Of a stretch of 64,000 bases of DNA, positions 35,301 to 47,400 are shown piece after piece. Numbering within the stretch: the stretch's first letter is position 1; the number at the start of each line of letters is the position of its first letter. The stretch covers positions 434,001-498,000 of the forward strand of contig NC_088777.1 of the NCBI RefSeq assembly GCF_954871325.1, read 5' to 3'. A program made the translations under genes and the position numbers. Under the pieces are notes generated by a model that had not been told where the DNA came from, made no database searches, and saw only the letters and a program-made list of their open reading frames with translations. This DNA is from Gordionus sp. m RMFG-2023. Taxonomy: Eukaryota; Nematomorpha; Gordioida; Chordodea; Parachordodidae.

Positions 35301-37510
35301 TGGTAAGGAGCATAAAAACTTTCAAGTTTTTCTTCGATGACTGATGTGTAAAGACATATGGTAAGATGAATTTCGGAGCTTAGAGATGACACCCCGGTCA
35401 CCGACAGGCCTGGGCAGCTGGGTGCTAAGGATACCTGTCCAATAAACAAAATGAAGGAAACAAATGGAAATATGAATATGAAAGCTAGGGCGTTCCCTCC
35501 AAGCGACGCGCAGGGTGTAGACCTCCATCCTGTGAAAAGTAAAGTAACGGTCAAAGCAAAGATAACAAGATTAGCAAGTTTGAATATTGGGATGCCTAAA
35601 GGTAAGGCGAGAGAATTGGCAACGAAATAGAAGGGACAGAAGACTTTGATGATTGGAGATTGGTATAAATTGTACTATAATGGAAATGTTAGCAATAGGA
35701 ACGGTGTCGGCATCATCCTCAGTCAAGATCTAACCTCCTCAGTAGTAGAAGTCAACAGGATTGAAGATAAAAATCAAATAATGAATAGATGGAAAGAATA
35801 TTTTCAGGAGCTTCTCAACTTTAATTCCCACATATTGCATCTCGATGAACACTCCCCTTGTCAAAACCTTGTACAACCTATAACGGAACAAGAAATAATC
35901 ACATGCCTCAAGCATATGAAAAACAACAAAGCTAGGGGTCCAGACGATATTCCAATAGAAAGCCTTAAAGCACTAGGAGATGATGGAATACATCTCCTCA
36001 CAAATCTGTACAATAAAATACTTGGAAATGAAGAGGTTCCCCAAAAATGGAGGAAGAGCTATCTAGTTCCTATCTTCAAAATAAAGGGGATCCACACAAT
36101 TGTCAAAATTACAGGGGCATAAAACTAATGTCACACTGTCTAAAACTACACGAAAAAATAATAGAAAAAAGATTAAGAGATATAATCGAAATAGGAGAGA
36201 CACAGTTTGGCTTTATGCCTGGAAGATCAACAACCGATGCTATCCATGCAATTAGGCAAATGAGTGAAAAATACAGAGAAAAGAACAAAAAGCTACACAT
36301 GGTCTTTCTCGATCTAGAAAAGGCCTTCGATAGAATCCCAAGAAAACTTATCTGGTGTGCGCTACGCCACAAAAAAGTTCCCGAAAAATATATAAGAAAG
36401 GATATGTATATGGGCCATACAACAATGGTCGGTAGCACAACAGGTACTTCAGCAGGCTTCACAATAGCCGAAGGAGTTCATCAAGGGTCGGCTCTCAGCC
36501 CACTTCTCTTCATTACAGTAATGGATGTATTAGCACAGTCTATACCTCAAACAGTCTCGTGGAATATGATATTTGCAGATGAATTGTGATACTTGCCGAA
36601 TCCAAGGATGAAATGGAAGAAAGATTAGTGAATTGGATAAATATTCTAGAAAAGCACGGACTAAAAGTAAATAGAGAAAAGACGGAGTATATGGTGATAG
36701 GAGGAGATGAAACAGAGAGTATTGATATAAATGAATGGCAGATATCGGCAATTGAAAGATGCAAATATTTGGGCTCCACTATACAAACAAACGGCACAAT
36801 AGAAAAAGAGATAAAGAGTAAAATTAATCAAGGGTGGTTAAAGTGGAGATCTTTATCTGGAGTGCTATTTGATAAAAGAATCCCACACAAATTAAAGGGA
36901 AAAATTTACAGTTCCATAATACAACCAACTATTCTATATAGTTCGGAAAGATGGCCAACCAAAGAATCAGACGAGAGAAGTCTACAAACCATGGAGATGA
37001 GAATGCTGAGGAAGATTGCTGGGGTAACAAGAAAGGATAAAGTGCGCAGTACAAGAATACTAAGTAGTTTAAAGGTAGTGCCCATTAAGACTAAGTTAAT
37101 GGTAAACAGACTTAGGTGGTATGGGCACACAATGAGAAGGCCTATAAACTACATAGGAAATAAGGTTGAGAGTTTGGAAGTGATGGGCAAACGTAAAAGA
37201 GGAAGGCCAAAACTTCAATGGGGCCATAAAGTTAGAGGCAATATGAAGAAGTATAAATTAGATAAAAAAGATTGTATGAATAACATAAATTGGAGAGAGA
37301 TGTTGAAGGAGCTTACCACCAGAAAAATCTAAAGGGAAAAAAAATAAAAATAAAGATTTAATTTTTTGTGATAAATATTTCTATATTTTATCCAAGTACA
37401 ACAATTATATGCAGTAATGACGCAAGATAATTACCGCATGCTCGTTATGAAGAAAAAGTGTTCTGATGAATCGGAAAGTGAGACATAATTTCTTTCTTTC
37501 TTTCTTTCAA
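35300..37510 (+). mobile_element. RTE-type LINE, internally deleted and inactive
   Basis: Non-LTR retrotransposon. An N-terminal endonuclease start is visible (RLASLNIGMPKGKARELA, about 35565-35625), but most of the endonuclease is missing. The reverse transcriptase follows in three overlapping frames: 35646-36122 (NKARGPDDIPIESLK), 36047-36589 (NYRGIKLMSHCLK, GFMPGRSTTDAI, catalytic LDLEKAFDRIP, HQGSALSPLLF) and 36586-37332 (KVNREKTEYMVIGG, GRPKLQWGHK). The usual FADD catalytic box reads FADE and meets a stop directly after, so the copy cannot be active. It ends in a TTTC tract (37486-37508), probably the 3' tail. Antisense ORFs over this region are shadows. Good G+C content and long open stretches suggest a fairly young insertion compared with the other repeats. 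Confidence 0.93.
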
Positions 37511-37679
37511 AAATTTAAAATATCTAGAGCGATCTGAAATTTTTTAAAAATTCAACTTAAAACATTAAAATAATTTATTTTTCAAAACTCAATTATTGTG
37601 TGTTTTCTTTATATTTAAAATCGTAATTATTATTTTTAAAAAAAAAACTATATAAGAGGGATAAGCCCATTATTGCAAG

Positions 37680-38396
37680 CTGCGTCGAATCTCTCCTTTC
37701 CAGTATGCAATCATTGGACCGTCCCTTATTCTCCTCTCTGCTTAATGGTTCTGGACATGAGTTTCTCGAAGCCATTCCATCCGCGAACTTACAATTACAA
37801 TTGACCCAAAATGAGCTAACTCACGCCATAGGCATCCGTTTAAACTGCTTAGTAACCCAACCCCACATCTGTGCCGGCTGCAGTTCTGCTGTTTTGAGTA
37901 ACGGAAGACATAGTCTACATTGTCGTTCATGTAAAGGCCGCATCGTTAGACATAACATTTGCAATTCCATAATTCTTAGAGCTCTGAGATCCGCTCAAAT
38001 TCCTTCTATTCTCGAACCCTCTGGTCTTTTCAGATCTGGTGAGAAACGCCCTGACGGGATCTCTCAAATTCCCTGGAAGCGAAGTCAATTCTTGGTCTGG
38101 AATTACTCGTGTATTGATCCATTGGCTCCTTCCAATCAATCCCTTAACATTCTGAAGAACAAGGAGCTTCTAAAAATTTCAAAATAGAGATATCCCAAGA
38201 TCATTTATTCATTCCCATCATTTCCACTACCTTGACTACCTTTGGGAATCGTGCTCTTTCTTTCTTCAAGGAACTTGGATCGCTAATCCGAAAACTAACT
38301 GATGAACCTCATGAAGGTTTCTTCTTAAGACAAAAACTCGCAATAGCAATTCACAGGGCCAATTACATCTGCTTCATTGGTAGCCTCATCTCATAA
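37680..38396 (+). mobile_element. Retroelement remnant with PD-(D/E)XK nuclease-like region
   Basis: The 160-codon frame from 37705 contains GSGHEFLEAIPS, a Cys/His cluster (HICAGCSSAV, HSLHCRSCKGRIVRH) and KRPDGISQIPWKRSQFLVWN. This pattern is known from the C-terminal part of many animal reverse-transcriptase proteins, where RPDG...VWD looks like a restriction-type nuclease core. A continuing piece (PIISTTLTTFGNRALSFFKE) follows to about 38396. It is a broken remnant without its own reverse transcriptase and may be unrelated to the LINE just upstream. The family assignment is from remembered pattern only. Confidence 0.6.
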
Positions 38397-38905
38397 GATT
38401 ATTAGAATATATTTTATATAAGTTATATACCAATAATTACATACATAATGTGAATATTACAAATATCTCATTTAATAAATAAAATTATTTAGATATTAGA
38501 TATAACTATTAAAAAATTAAAAAGCAAAAAATTACAATCCGATGTCTAAAATGAATCTATATGAGGAGAACATACATTTTATAATCATAATTATCAATAT
38601 TTTTATTATTTCATATATTATTTAGATAAAAATTGTGAGAATTCATCTCTCTTTGTGGGTCCGTCTTTGCAAAAGTTTGAGATTCAACGATATTAATTAA
38701 TAATAATAAGATTAAATAAAATTTGAAGTGCTAACACCTTTTATTTCGTTTATGTATACATTTTGAAATTTTAATCGATGTATAATTATTAGGGAAAGTT
38801 TTAACTTGTTTGAATTCCTTGATATCTTCTAATTATAAAAAAATAAATATATATATAAATATAATAATTTGTACATATAAATTATAATATAATTGTTTAT
38901 TCCAG

Positions 38906-38998
38906 AGGCCGCAAATGAAGAATATTCTTTGATCGTGATCTTAACCAACGATAACGGCATCCAAGCCCTCCAGAAATTGAACGCCAGGGATCCTCTCG
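38906..38998 (+). CDS. Orphan phase-1 exon, 93 nt
   Basis: Acceptor TTATTCCAG and donor CTCGGTATAT frame a 93-nt exon open only in the phase that leaves phase 1 at both ends. It codes AANEEYSLIVILTNDNG then IQALQKLNARDPL. Its G+C content and codon choice are like the real exons of haspin and DUSP. No family is recognised; symmetric phase-1 exons are typical of extracellular modules. Neighbouring exons other than 39236-39259 were not found, perhaps because transposons have split the gene. Confidence 0.6.
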
Positions 38999-39235
38999 GT
39001 ATATAAAAAACAATGTTTTCGATTTCATTATCTAAATATATACCTTAAATTATCATATCATTTTATAAAAATATTTATATATCATTTATTAAATACACTA
39101 AAGTTTCGATAGATAATTACTCTCTATATCCGATTTTAAACTTCTAAAATTAAAAAAATTTACTTAAGTCATCATACTTCAATAGATAGAATTCATTTTA
39201 TCATTATTATTATTTAGATCATTTTGAAGTTTTAG

Positions 39236-39259
39236 GAACATTTAGATTGGCCGATGCAA
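39236..39259 (+). CDS. Orphan phase-1 micro-exon, 24 nt
   Basis: Acceptor GTTTTAG and donor GTAAAG frame 24 nt coding TFRLADA with phase 1 on both sides, which joins in frame to the 93-nt exon at 38906-38998 (giving RDPLGTFRLADA). It resembles the micro-exons of 2.9-15 kb in size and phase. On its own a 24-nt call is weak; the phase match with its neighbour is the main support. Confidence 0.4.
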
Positions 39260-40029
39260 GTAAAGAATAAAAAAATTACTTAATTAAATTCTGAAAATCG
39301 TAACAAAAATTTAATTATTGTGTAAAGTTATTTCTTAAATTTCAGAATACTTTTTCTACTGTTTTTTTTGGCGGGAGAATGGAGTTATGAACCTTATAAA
39401 AAAAAATTGATCTTATGGAATAAATTATGCGAAGATTAAATATCCAATCAATAATGAGAAATTAAATATAATCTTAAACTTTAAATTATTTTTAAAAAAG
39501 ATGAGTTTTGATGACAGATTAGTAGAAATAATTTCATATATTTTTTTTCATTTTTATAGACATATTAACTTCCTAATTGGAACAAAAATTCAATCAAACT
39601 TCAGGTTCAAAATAATCTCTTTTATTATTATATTTTACAAATATCAATCATTTTAAAATTCTTTTAATATCTGTAATTATAATTTTTCGTTAAATCATGT
39701 TTCAAGAAAAATACTATTGTAATCTTTCTTTTCTTTCTTTTTTCGCGTTTATCTTAGTAGAATAATTTTGGCCTTGTTAAAAGCTATATATTAGCTAATT
39801 TATTCTAGGTTTTTTAGGTTATTGTATCCTTTCATGACATCTAATTTAAATTACAAAAAACAAATTCGTTTTAAACTTGATATCTCTCTAATTCATTTAT
39901 TTATTAATAAATATTAAAGGGATAAATATTAAATTTAATATTTTAAAATAAATACGATAGGAGAATATAAAGAAACGAGGAAATCAGGCCGGAATGCAGA
40001 GGATAGAAATATATTATTATTGATTAGAA

Positions 40030-42060
40030 ATTGTGAAATTTTTAGAAGACAGTGAGAAAGCTAAGATAGTAGATCAAATGATACTCGCCTAAAATTGTCT
40101 CCCCTATGCGCAGGTTTTCGTTTAACGATCAACAAATATTTAGAGATAGATAATGATTTACTACCAACTTTTGTATCAAATGTGGTAAAATATTTTAGAC
40201 GATAGATTTAAGAGGTGCATTTTTACCATTCTGAGTTATTCCAGATTGTAGGGACCTTTTAGTAATTTCGACTCATTTCGGTTATTAGCCATATTGGATT
40301 GACTAGCTCTCCGATAATATTTAAACGCTTTATGCAAACCCTACAAGGGAATTCCTGCGTTTGGCGTATTTTTAGACGACGTAATAATTAATTGCGGACG
40401 AGTATTGATCATGTGGTTAATCTAGAAAAAGTATAAAACCGGACTGGCAAGGAGGACGGACCGATCAAATTAAAAATGGAGAAAAATTGGTTACTTATTT
40501 GAGTCTTTTTTACTAACAAATTGGGAAACCGACGATAGGATTATTGCCATATAAAATTGTAAAACTCCGTCAAATGTGAAAGAATTACGTTTCTTTCTTG
40601 GGATCGTGAATTACTATGAGTCGTATATACAAAATTTACATTTTATTTGTACGCCCTTTACACCAACTAAAGACTAAAAATGTTAGTTGGCTTTGGTCAG
40701 TTCGAGAAAATTAAATATTTAATAAAGTTAAAATATATTATCAAAAGAGGATACAATAATTCTTTATTGAGCCAATATTCCTGTCGTAGATGATCTAGGA
40801 GCTGCTGTTATTGCATACCGATTTTTTACTGGCCTAGAAAAAACGATCACTTTCGCATTAAGAACACTTTCGGCGGCTAAAAATAATTACGTTACCATTG
40901 AACGGGAGACTTTGGCGATCATGTTCGCTATTGGTAAGTTCCATCAATATATTTAAGACATTTTATTATGATTACGTATCACCCGATGATAATAGAAGAT
41001 ATCTAAAACCGTTTTTTCGGCGCCGAAATGAACTCACGATGGAGGCAGGGAGTATATTTTAGGGATTAAGAACCATAATTCCCCAAAAAAATTACAAGTT
41101 AATATTTTGTCTTTTTTACATATAGGGCGGCACATCAGGGTTAAAATTATAGGCCCAGGAGAACGTTGAATATTAACGAAACATCGAAGTACACGGTAAG
41201 AATTTTGAACAGAATTCATTTAGATTTTGCCGGACCAATTAACGGAGATATATATATCTAATAATAATAGTTTTAGTAAATGGCCTGTATAATATAAAAA
41301 CTGTCGACAATTTTACTGCTATGTTACCCCAATACGATTGTTACGGATAATGGGCTCCCATTTCAAAGTAGAGAATTCCGTTAATTTTACAAAACAATTA
41401 TCAATTAAAAATGTATAGGGCGCCCCGTTACCACCCTAGAACCAGCGGAGAAGCGGAGCGGTTAGTACAAACGTTTAAAAAAATTTTTAAAAAAAAACGT
41501 GATTCTAATAAAATACAAGAATTTTTTTGTTTAATTATTCTAAATACGCCACAAATAACTACAAAACAATCACCAAGTTCAATTATATACTTAAATTTAT
41601 ACCCATAGGACCCTTAGAATTAATAAAACCAATTTATCCTCATCCATACATACCCCAGTTATCAGGTTTTTTTAAAAAATATAAATGAGAAAATATATGC
41701 AAAAGATTTTAAAAAAGATATTTGGATTCCAGGTATCATCCTTAAAAGAACAGGACCAATGATGTTTTTTAGCTGAGACTAAATTAGGTTTACGGAGAAG
41801 ATAGTTAAAATGAAGGAGAAACGATGCAAACTACATCAAGAATGGATAAAAGTGATCCTATATAAAACTAGATTGCTAAAGACATCGATCCTAAACATGA
41901 CTCGATGACCAAAAACATTGTTACTTATACAAGACTCAATAACCAAAGAGAGCATCATAAATGAAAAGATTGAAATCGACAGTACAGATCAACCCGTGGT
42001 AGTAAGTCCAAGTAACCGCTATCCAAAACGGATAAGAATATAATTTATACCGAGGATAGA
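40030..42060 (+). mobile_element. Ty3/Gypsy-type LTR retrotransposon fossil
   Basis: Parts in order: an end piece of reverse transcriptase, RNase H (about 40790-40960, with LGAAVIAYRF and LSAAKNNYVTIERETLA) and integrase (about 41200-41610, with IHLDFAGPING and YHPRTSGEAERLVQTFKK). Order and motifs fit the Ty3/Gypsy group. The element is heavily broken and looks old. Clear LTRs and gag were not identified; the downstream stretch to about 42060 may be its 3' part. Confidence 0.8.
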
Positions 42061-42785
42061 TGTAATAGAATGAATTTACCTTAAAGGCAATTAATAATAT
42101 GATTAATTATATATTCAAATATATTGTTAATTGTGTATGATGATTAATTGATGTATTTTAGATTGATTTGTAAAAGATATACAAACTGAAGTACAAACTA
42201 TAGTTAAGACAGTTATAAAAAATAAAATAAATTGTACAATCTATCAGGAACCCCCCCCCCCTCCCCTTCGATAGGATATGTTGTAGAAATTTATTAATAA
42301 AATTTTGAAAACCGGTGTCGACTTCTACCGGTACTTAAATTAGACGTGGTTTCAAGTGTTCCAACCTTGGATTTCAGGCCAAAAACAATAAGCACTCTTT
42401 AAATAAACGGCGCAACATTTTAAACTAATTCCACTACGACGATCAACAAATGTAACACGATTTTTGCCCTGACACGATTAGATTTTTTTGACATTTTTGT
42501 ACATATCGTGGCCTACGTACCTAGGTATGGGGGCTGAAATCACAAATTTTGAAATGCAAATAAGCCCATATTAAACGAAAGGAGATAGGTGTCTCCTTGC
42601 TGGATATTCTCCTCTTGGGGCTTTACAGTGTGGCCGAATTGTGGGTTAGGATTCTTTGCCATAATAACTGAGGACAGGGGTAAATTGGAAAAATAGGTTG
42701 TACAAAAATAATTCATTTTAGTCCTTCCATCTTGTTTTTTATGAATCTCAGGTGAACAAATTTATTATAGCAATTTAAATTAGAT

Positions 42786-43112
42786 ATCTGCAAAAGTAGG
42801 GGCCCGGCCCGTATTTTTTAAGAAATTTCGAGCCAGGCGGACCTTAGAAATTTGTTAAAATATATCTTAAATTAATCAATTTTATGTTGAATTTTTTTAT
42901 GTAAAATAAAAATATGTGGTTTTTATTTATAGAAAAGTAGACGCCATATAACATATCGTTTTTTTTGAGTAATTATAAAAATTAGTTTCTATAAAATTCG
43001 GGCAAGGCAGGCAATATTTTTTTTAAAAAAATCCGGGTTCGGGCCGGTTTTATAAAAAAATTCGAACCGGGCCGGGCTTGATAAATTAGGCCCGATGCAA
43101 ATCTCTAATTTA
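42786..43112. mobile_element. G+C-edged dispersed element, family A (copy 1)
   Basis: About 330 bp: starts TAGATATCTGCAAAAGTAGG then GGCCCGGCCCG, has an A+T-rich centre containing TAGACGCCATATAACATAT, and ends with AACCGGGCCGGGCTTG and GGCCCGATGCAAATCTCTAA. The edges are imperfect inverted repeats rich in GGCC and CCGG. Other copies lie at about 48943-49110, 57856-58150 and 59800-60212. Non-coding; probably a non-autonomous transposon. Confidence 0.75.
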
Positions 43113-43261
43113 AATTTTAAATGCCGTTTTTATTTTTTAAATTATTTGTACTTCTAATTCGAGCAGTTTTATTCTTATTAAAATCGCTCTAAAAATTAAA
43201 TTTTTTTTTCAAATAAAAATCTCGTACAATCTTTGACTCATCCAGTTTGAACAATATTAAT

Positions 43262-43690
43262 TATAGAGACGTGCCAGATTAGAGTCCGAATATAATGTGC
43301 TGACATTTCACAACATCAGTAAACCCCTATAACCGTAAATTTCCCCAAGGACGAAATGGTATTTCTAATATCTAGAAGGATATTTTTGAGGACGAGAGCC
43401 CTGACAACCTATAACAGATATTATATAGATAGAGACGCGCCAGATTAGAGTCCGAGTATAATGTGCTGACATTTCACAACATCAGTAAAGCCCTATAACC
43501 GAAAAACCCACGAAATGGTATTTATGAAATCTAGAAGGATGGGCCCTGACAGCTTATAACAGATATTATATAGATAGAAACGCGCCTAGAGTCCGAATAT
43601 AATGTGCTGACATTTCACATCAGTAAACCCCTAGAATCGAAAAAGCCCAAAGGATGAAATAAATATTTCTGAAATCTATAAAGATATTAT
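43262..43690. repeat. Three tandem ~150-bp repeats
   Basis: Three copies starting near 43264, 43430 and 43575, each with GAGTCCGA(A/G)TATAATGTGC, TGACATTTCACA, CAGTAAA(C/G)CCCTA and AATCTA(G/T)A(A/G)(A/G)GAT words, and GATATTATATAGATAGA at the junctions. The copies differ by small indels (the last two are shorter). Non-coding; origin unknown. Confidence 0.85.
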
Positions 43691-44416
43691 TTTCCAATAG
43701 TGCATATATCTAGTCCATCCCTGATATAGCCTACATCAGATCTTAGGTGATCCGATAGAATTAAGAAATGGAAATTAAACCAATGGAAATAGGAACCTTT
43801 TGGGATGATATGCCCATATGGGTTAGATCACATATTTTTTTCTTGTATAAATAGTTCAATTTCTACAAATAATAGGGATAAATAAAAAATGATTTTATTT
43901 TACGAGAATAGTAATGTAAATGTTATATATTGATAACGGTAGTATGTTACAAAAAACATAATTCGATTAAATATAATATAATATATATAAAAAAGCGCGA
44001 ATTACAAAACAATTGCATTATAAACCATTATATTTATATGAAATTTAAAATTTATCGCTTTAAAAATGGTTTTCAAAAACCAATTTTTTTTTACTATATT
44101 GCACTAAGATGTGTTTTTATTTAAGATTAGAGCTACTGTGCTTGCTAGAAAATCTATTCTTTAATGGTTCATTGGGGCATAATGGTCCACTTAAACAAAA
44201 ATAAAATAACAACCACCATATACTAAACATTACAAAAAATCTTTTTAAAAAGTAATTTTATTTCGAAGGAGATCATATTTTTTTTCATTATGAGTTAAGG
44301 GTCCCTATAAAATTATATTCGAGTCACTAATGAATTTATAATTGGAGAAAAATCTTTGGTGTGTTAGCTACTCGTTTTCAACGTTGTAAGTTAAGAGAAA
44401 ATAAATCGGCCCGATA
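43691..44416. other. Region after the DUSP gene
   Basis: A+T-rich DNA without a gene. On the minus strand an AATAAA lies at 44257-44262, about 155 bp past the DUSP stop, and is a possible poly(A) signal. The ORF at 43930-44124 is low complexity and not supported. Confidence 0.35.
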
Positions 44417-47400
44417 TTACACGTCCAGGTAGGCCCTTAGTCCACTATTTAACAAATTATAATTGGAGGATAAATTGATTCCAACTGGCGAACCAGAGGA
44501 AGGAATCGGAATTTGAGCGTTTTGTTGGCTTTCTTCGTCAATGTATTCCATATTATCACCCGCCAAAAGGTCGATGTCATTCAGGGTGTAAGAATGGCCC
44601 AACGCGTTTCCGGGCGTTTCTGAATTTTTCGATAATAAGCACTTTTGATCCACCTTTTCCGAGGCAATCAAATCGTGTGAAAAGCGTTTATTGAGCCTAC
44701 TAAGCCTGTCGCGGGAATCGCCATCCAAAAAGGTTATCTTGACATAGTTATTCTTCTTTCCACGCCCTGTTAAACTCTTGGAATCGGGAACTTTGACACT
44801 TTGACCCGATGCCATCTCTACCCAACGTTTTTCTAATGCGGGGTATTTGTTTTTCGCGTGCGGAAGTCTGAAGGCGTCCTTCACATTTCTCCATTTATCA
44901 ATACTATTAATCGAAAGACCATTACTTAGATATTTGATTGTCTTATTCTGACAGTTATCTTGAGGGAATGTAGTTTTGTCTTTGGAAATGTAATCACTTC
45001 TATGTAAATTAGTTTTGGGAGATGTTTTCGAGGCCTTAGCAAAGAGGTTGGCCCATTTGGGCATTATTTTGTTATTCTCTGAGCTGGCATGATGTTTGGA
45101 ATGGAGGATGATTCCTTTGGGTAATTCGGGATTAGAGGGGGTGACCGGTGCCGATTTAAGAATCGAATATTTGAAACGCGTAAAGGGAGTTTTAAAAGAT
45201 TCCGTTACTTCCCCATAATGGTTGCAATTGGATAGAGGGGTATTCATTATATCCGTCGTGACGATAGGTGAGGAGAATTTAGACGGATTCTTGTAACGAT
45301 GAGCCATGGCCTTAAATTTGGAACCCCACTCTTTTAACGCGGTTAACGGAGAGCCCCTGTTCGATTGCCTACTCTCCAAATTTTTATTTATCATATGGTT
45401 AGACATTGGCGTAAGTGCAAAAGGCGTTTTGGCCCGATTTTTCAGGTTTAGAGTAAGCGGTCTTTTGACGATACCCGTTGCGGCATCATCTGAATCTTTT
45501 ATCATCTCCATATTCGCAGGGGATTTTTCGGGGTCGTGTTGAGGATAAATATGGTTCTTTAGATCGTAGCAGCTCCTCGTATCGTTTAAATAGCTTTGGT
45601 CAAGATAATATGATTGCGGGAAGGTAGGTATCACTATGGTGTCTAAATTTAAATTTCTAGGCTTTTTGATCTTTTTATATATTTGCGATTCATTCTTAAA
45701 CTTTCTGTTGCTGATAGATAGTGAGCTATGAGACGAAACTATCTTAGATTCCTCAGGGAGTATGCAGATATCCATTTCTATTATTCCATCTCCACGCATC
45801 TCATTACGGCAATCATCGCGAACAACTAACCCCCCGTTATCATCAAATAAGTTGACGTTTAACAAATTGTTGTCATATACATAACTATCTTCGCTAAAAG
45901 TGAGTCCAGCCAAAAGAGTACTAGGGGATACCAAAATGGGAGATTCGAGAATGCTGGCACCAAGAATCGTTGCAGGTGTTACAGGAGAATTATCAAAGTT
46001 GGAGCACAGCCTTTTATTTGGTGATTGTACAGAATCTTTCTTATTCTTACCGCCGTTCCGAGGGCTGTTCGTTAGGTCAGCGATAACCGCGTTAGGATTA
46101 TTAAAGCCCGTTGGGTCGGGAATAGACGTTAATTGTAAAGTTGAAGGCCTTTTAACGCCGGTATCGTCTTTGACTAAACGCGTTTCTTTTGGCGCACCCG
46201 AAACTAACGACGATTTGGCATTATTATTCTCGGTAACTCGAACGCTAGCGTTCAAGTTTAAATTCAAAAAGCTTGGCTTTTTCGGCACAGGTTTGATTTG
46301 CAACGAGTTGGGCCTCTTCAAACTGGCGCCAACTTTGCTGGTATCGTTGACAGCCGACGTTTTATTGCTCTCGTAATTTTTTAAGACCGTGGTGGCGTCG
46401 CCGGGAGTAAAAGAGGTAGAATTTTCTAGTCTCTTCCCGGGAGACTTGAGCAGAAGTTTCTCGTATTCCAACAGCTGACCCATGAAATTGAAGTTAGGCG
46501 AAATACCGACCCGCTTCGATTTGACGTACCTAATTTATAATAAAAAATTCAAAATTTTATTTCATAATATTGACCTCGATTTTCATTTGTTAGAAAAAAT
46601 TATAAATGATGTATCACGTGCATTACGTCATAATTTGAGTAAAAACGTTGTAGCCCGAGAGGCATTCGTGGGGTTTAATATTTTAATTTGTATTCCCTTT
46701 TCAAACACATTTTTTTAAATAGTTAATATTTAAAATTTAAATCATTTATATAGGGCTCGTTTTGATCAGCACCAATATGGGAGAGCCAGCCAATTCCTCC
46801 CTCGGCAGCGAGGACGAAATTTGGCTAGCCTCCTAAGATTGGTCAAAATTTTCCATAATGTCTCAAAACGAGAAAGCCTTAGATTGGACGATCGATCAGC
46901 CAATCGGACAACCAATAGGGCCCATAGAGTCCGATTGGTATCTTCTTAGGTTGACGGATAGACGCAAGGCGTTCGTGGGGTTCGATATTTTATGAATTTG
47001 TATTCCTTTTCAACACATATTTTTTAAATAGTTAACATGTAAAAATTTAAATCTTTTTAAAATTTTTATAAGGACCTCATTTTGTCAGGATCGTATCATT
47101 ATTCCTAGTGAGGTTAAACAGCTCGATATGGGCCGCTTTCTTAAAAAACGGCTAACTTCGATTTTGCTCGTAGATGGCACCATCTAATAGCGAAATTTTG
47201 AGGCTTATGCAATATTTTTTTTTGGCTAAAATACTGAGTTCGCGCCGGTTTTTAAAAATCGGCGCAAATCGAGCCGTTTAACGGACGCTAATTATTCCAC
47301 CATCCATATCGTACACCTACCTACCACATAAATTTACGGCAATTTCCCCGCGAAATTCTGGGGTAGGTACTTATACATCTGGAGGAATGTAATGATTATT

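Noticed and set aside
35294-37130. Minus-strand ORFs over the LINE
   Set aside because: Antisense shadows of the reverse-transcriptase reading frames.
45306-46376. Plus-strand ORFs opposite the DUSP tail exon
   Set aside because: Antisense shadows of a clearly coding minus-strand exon.
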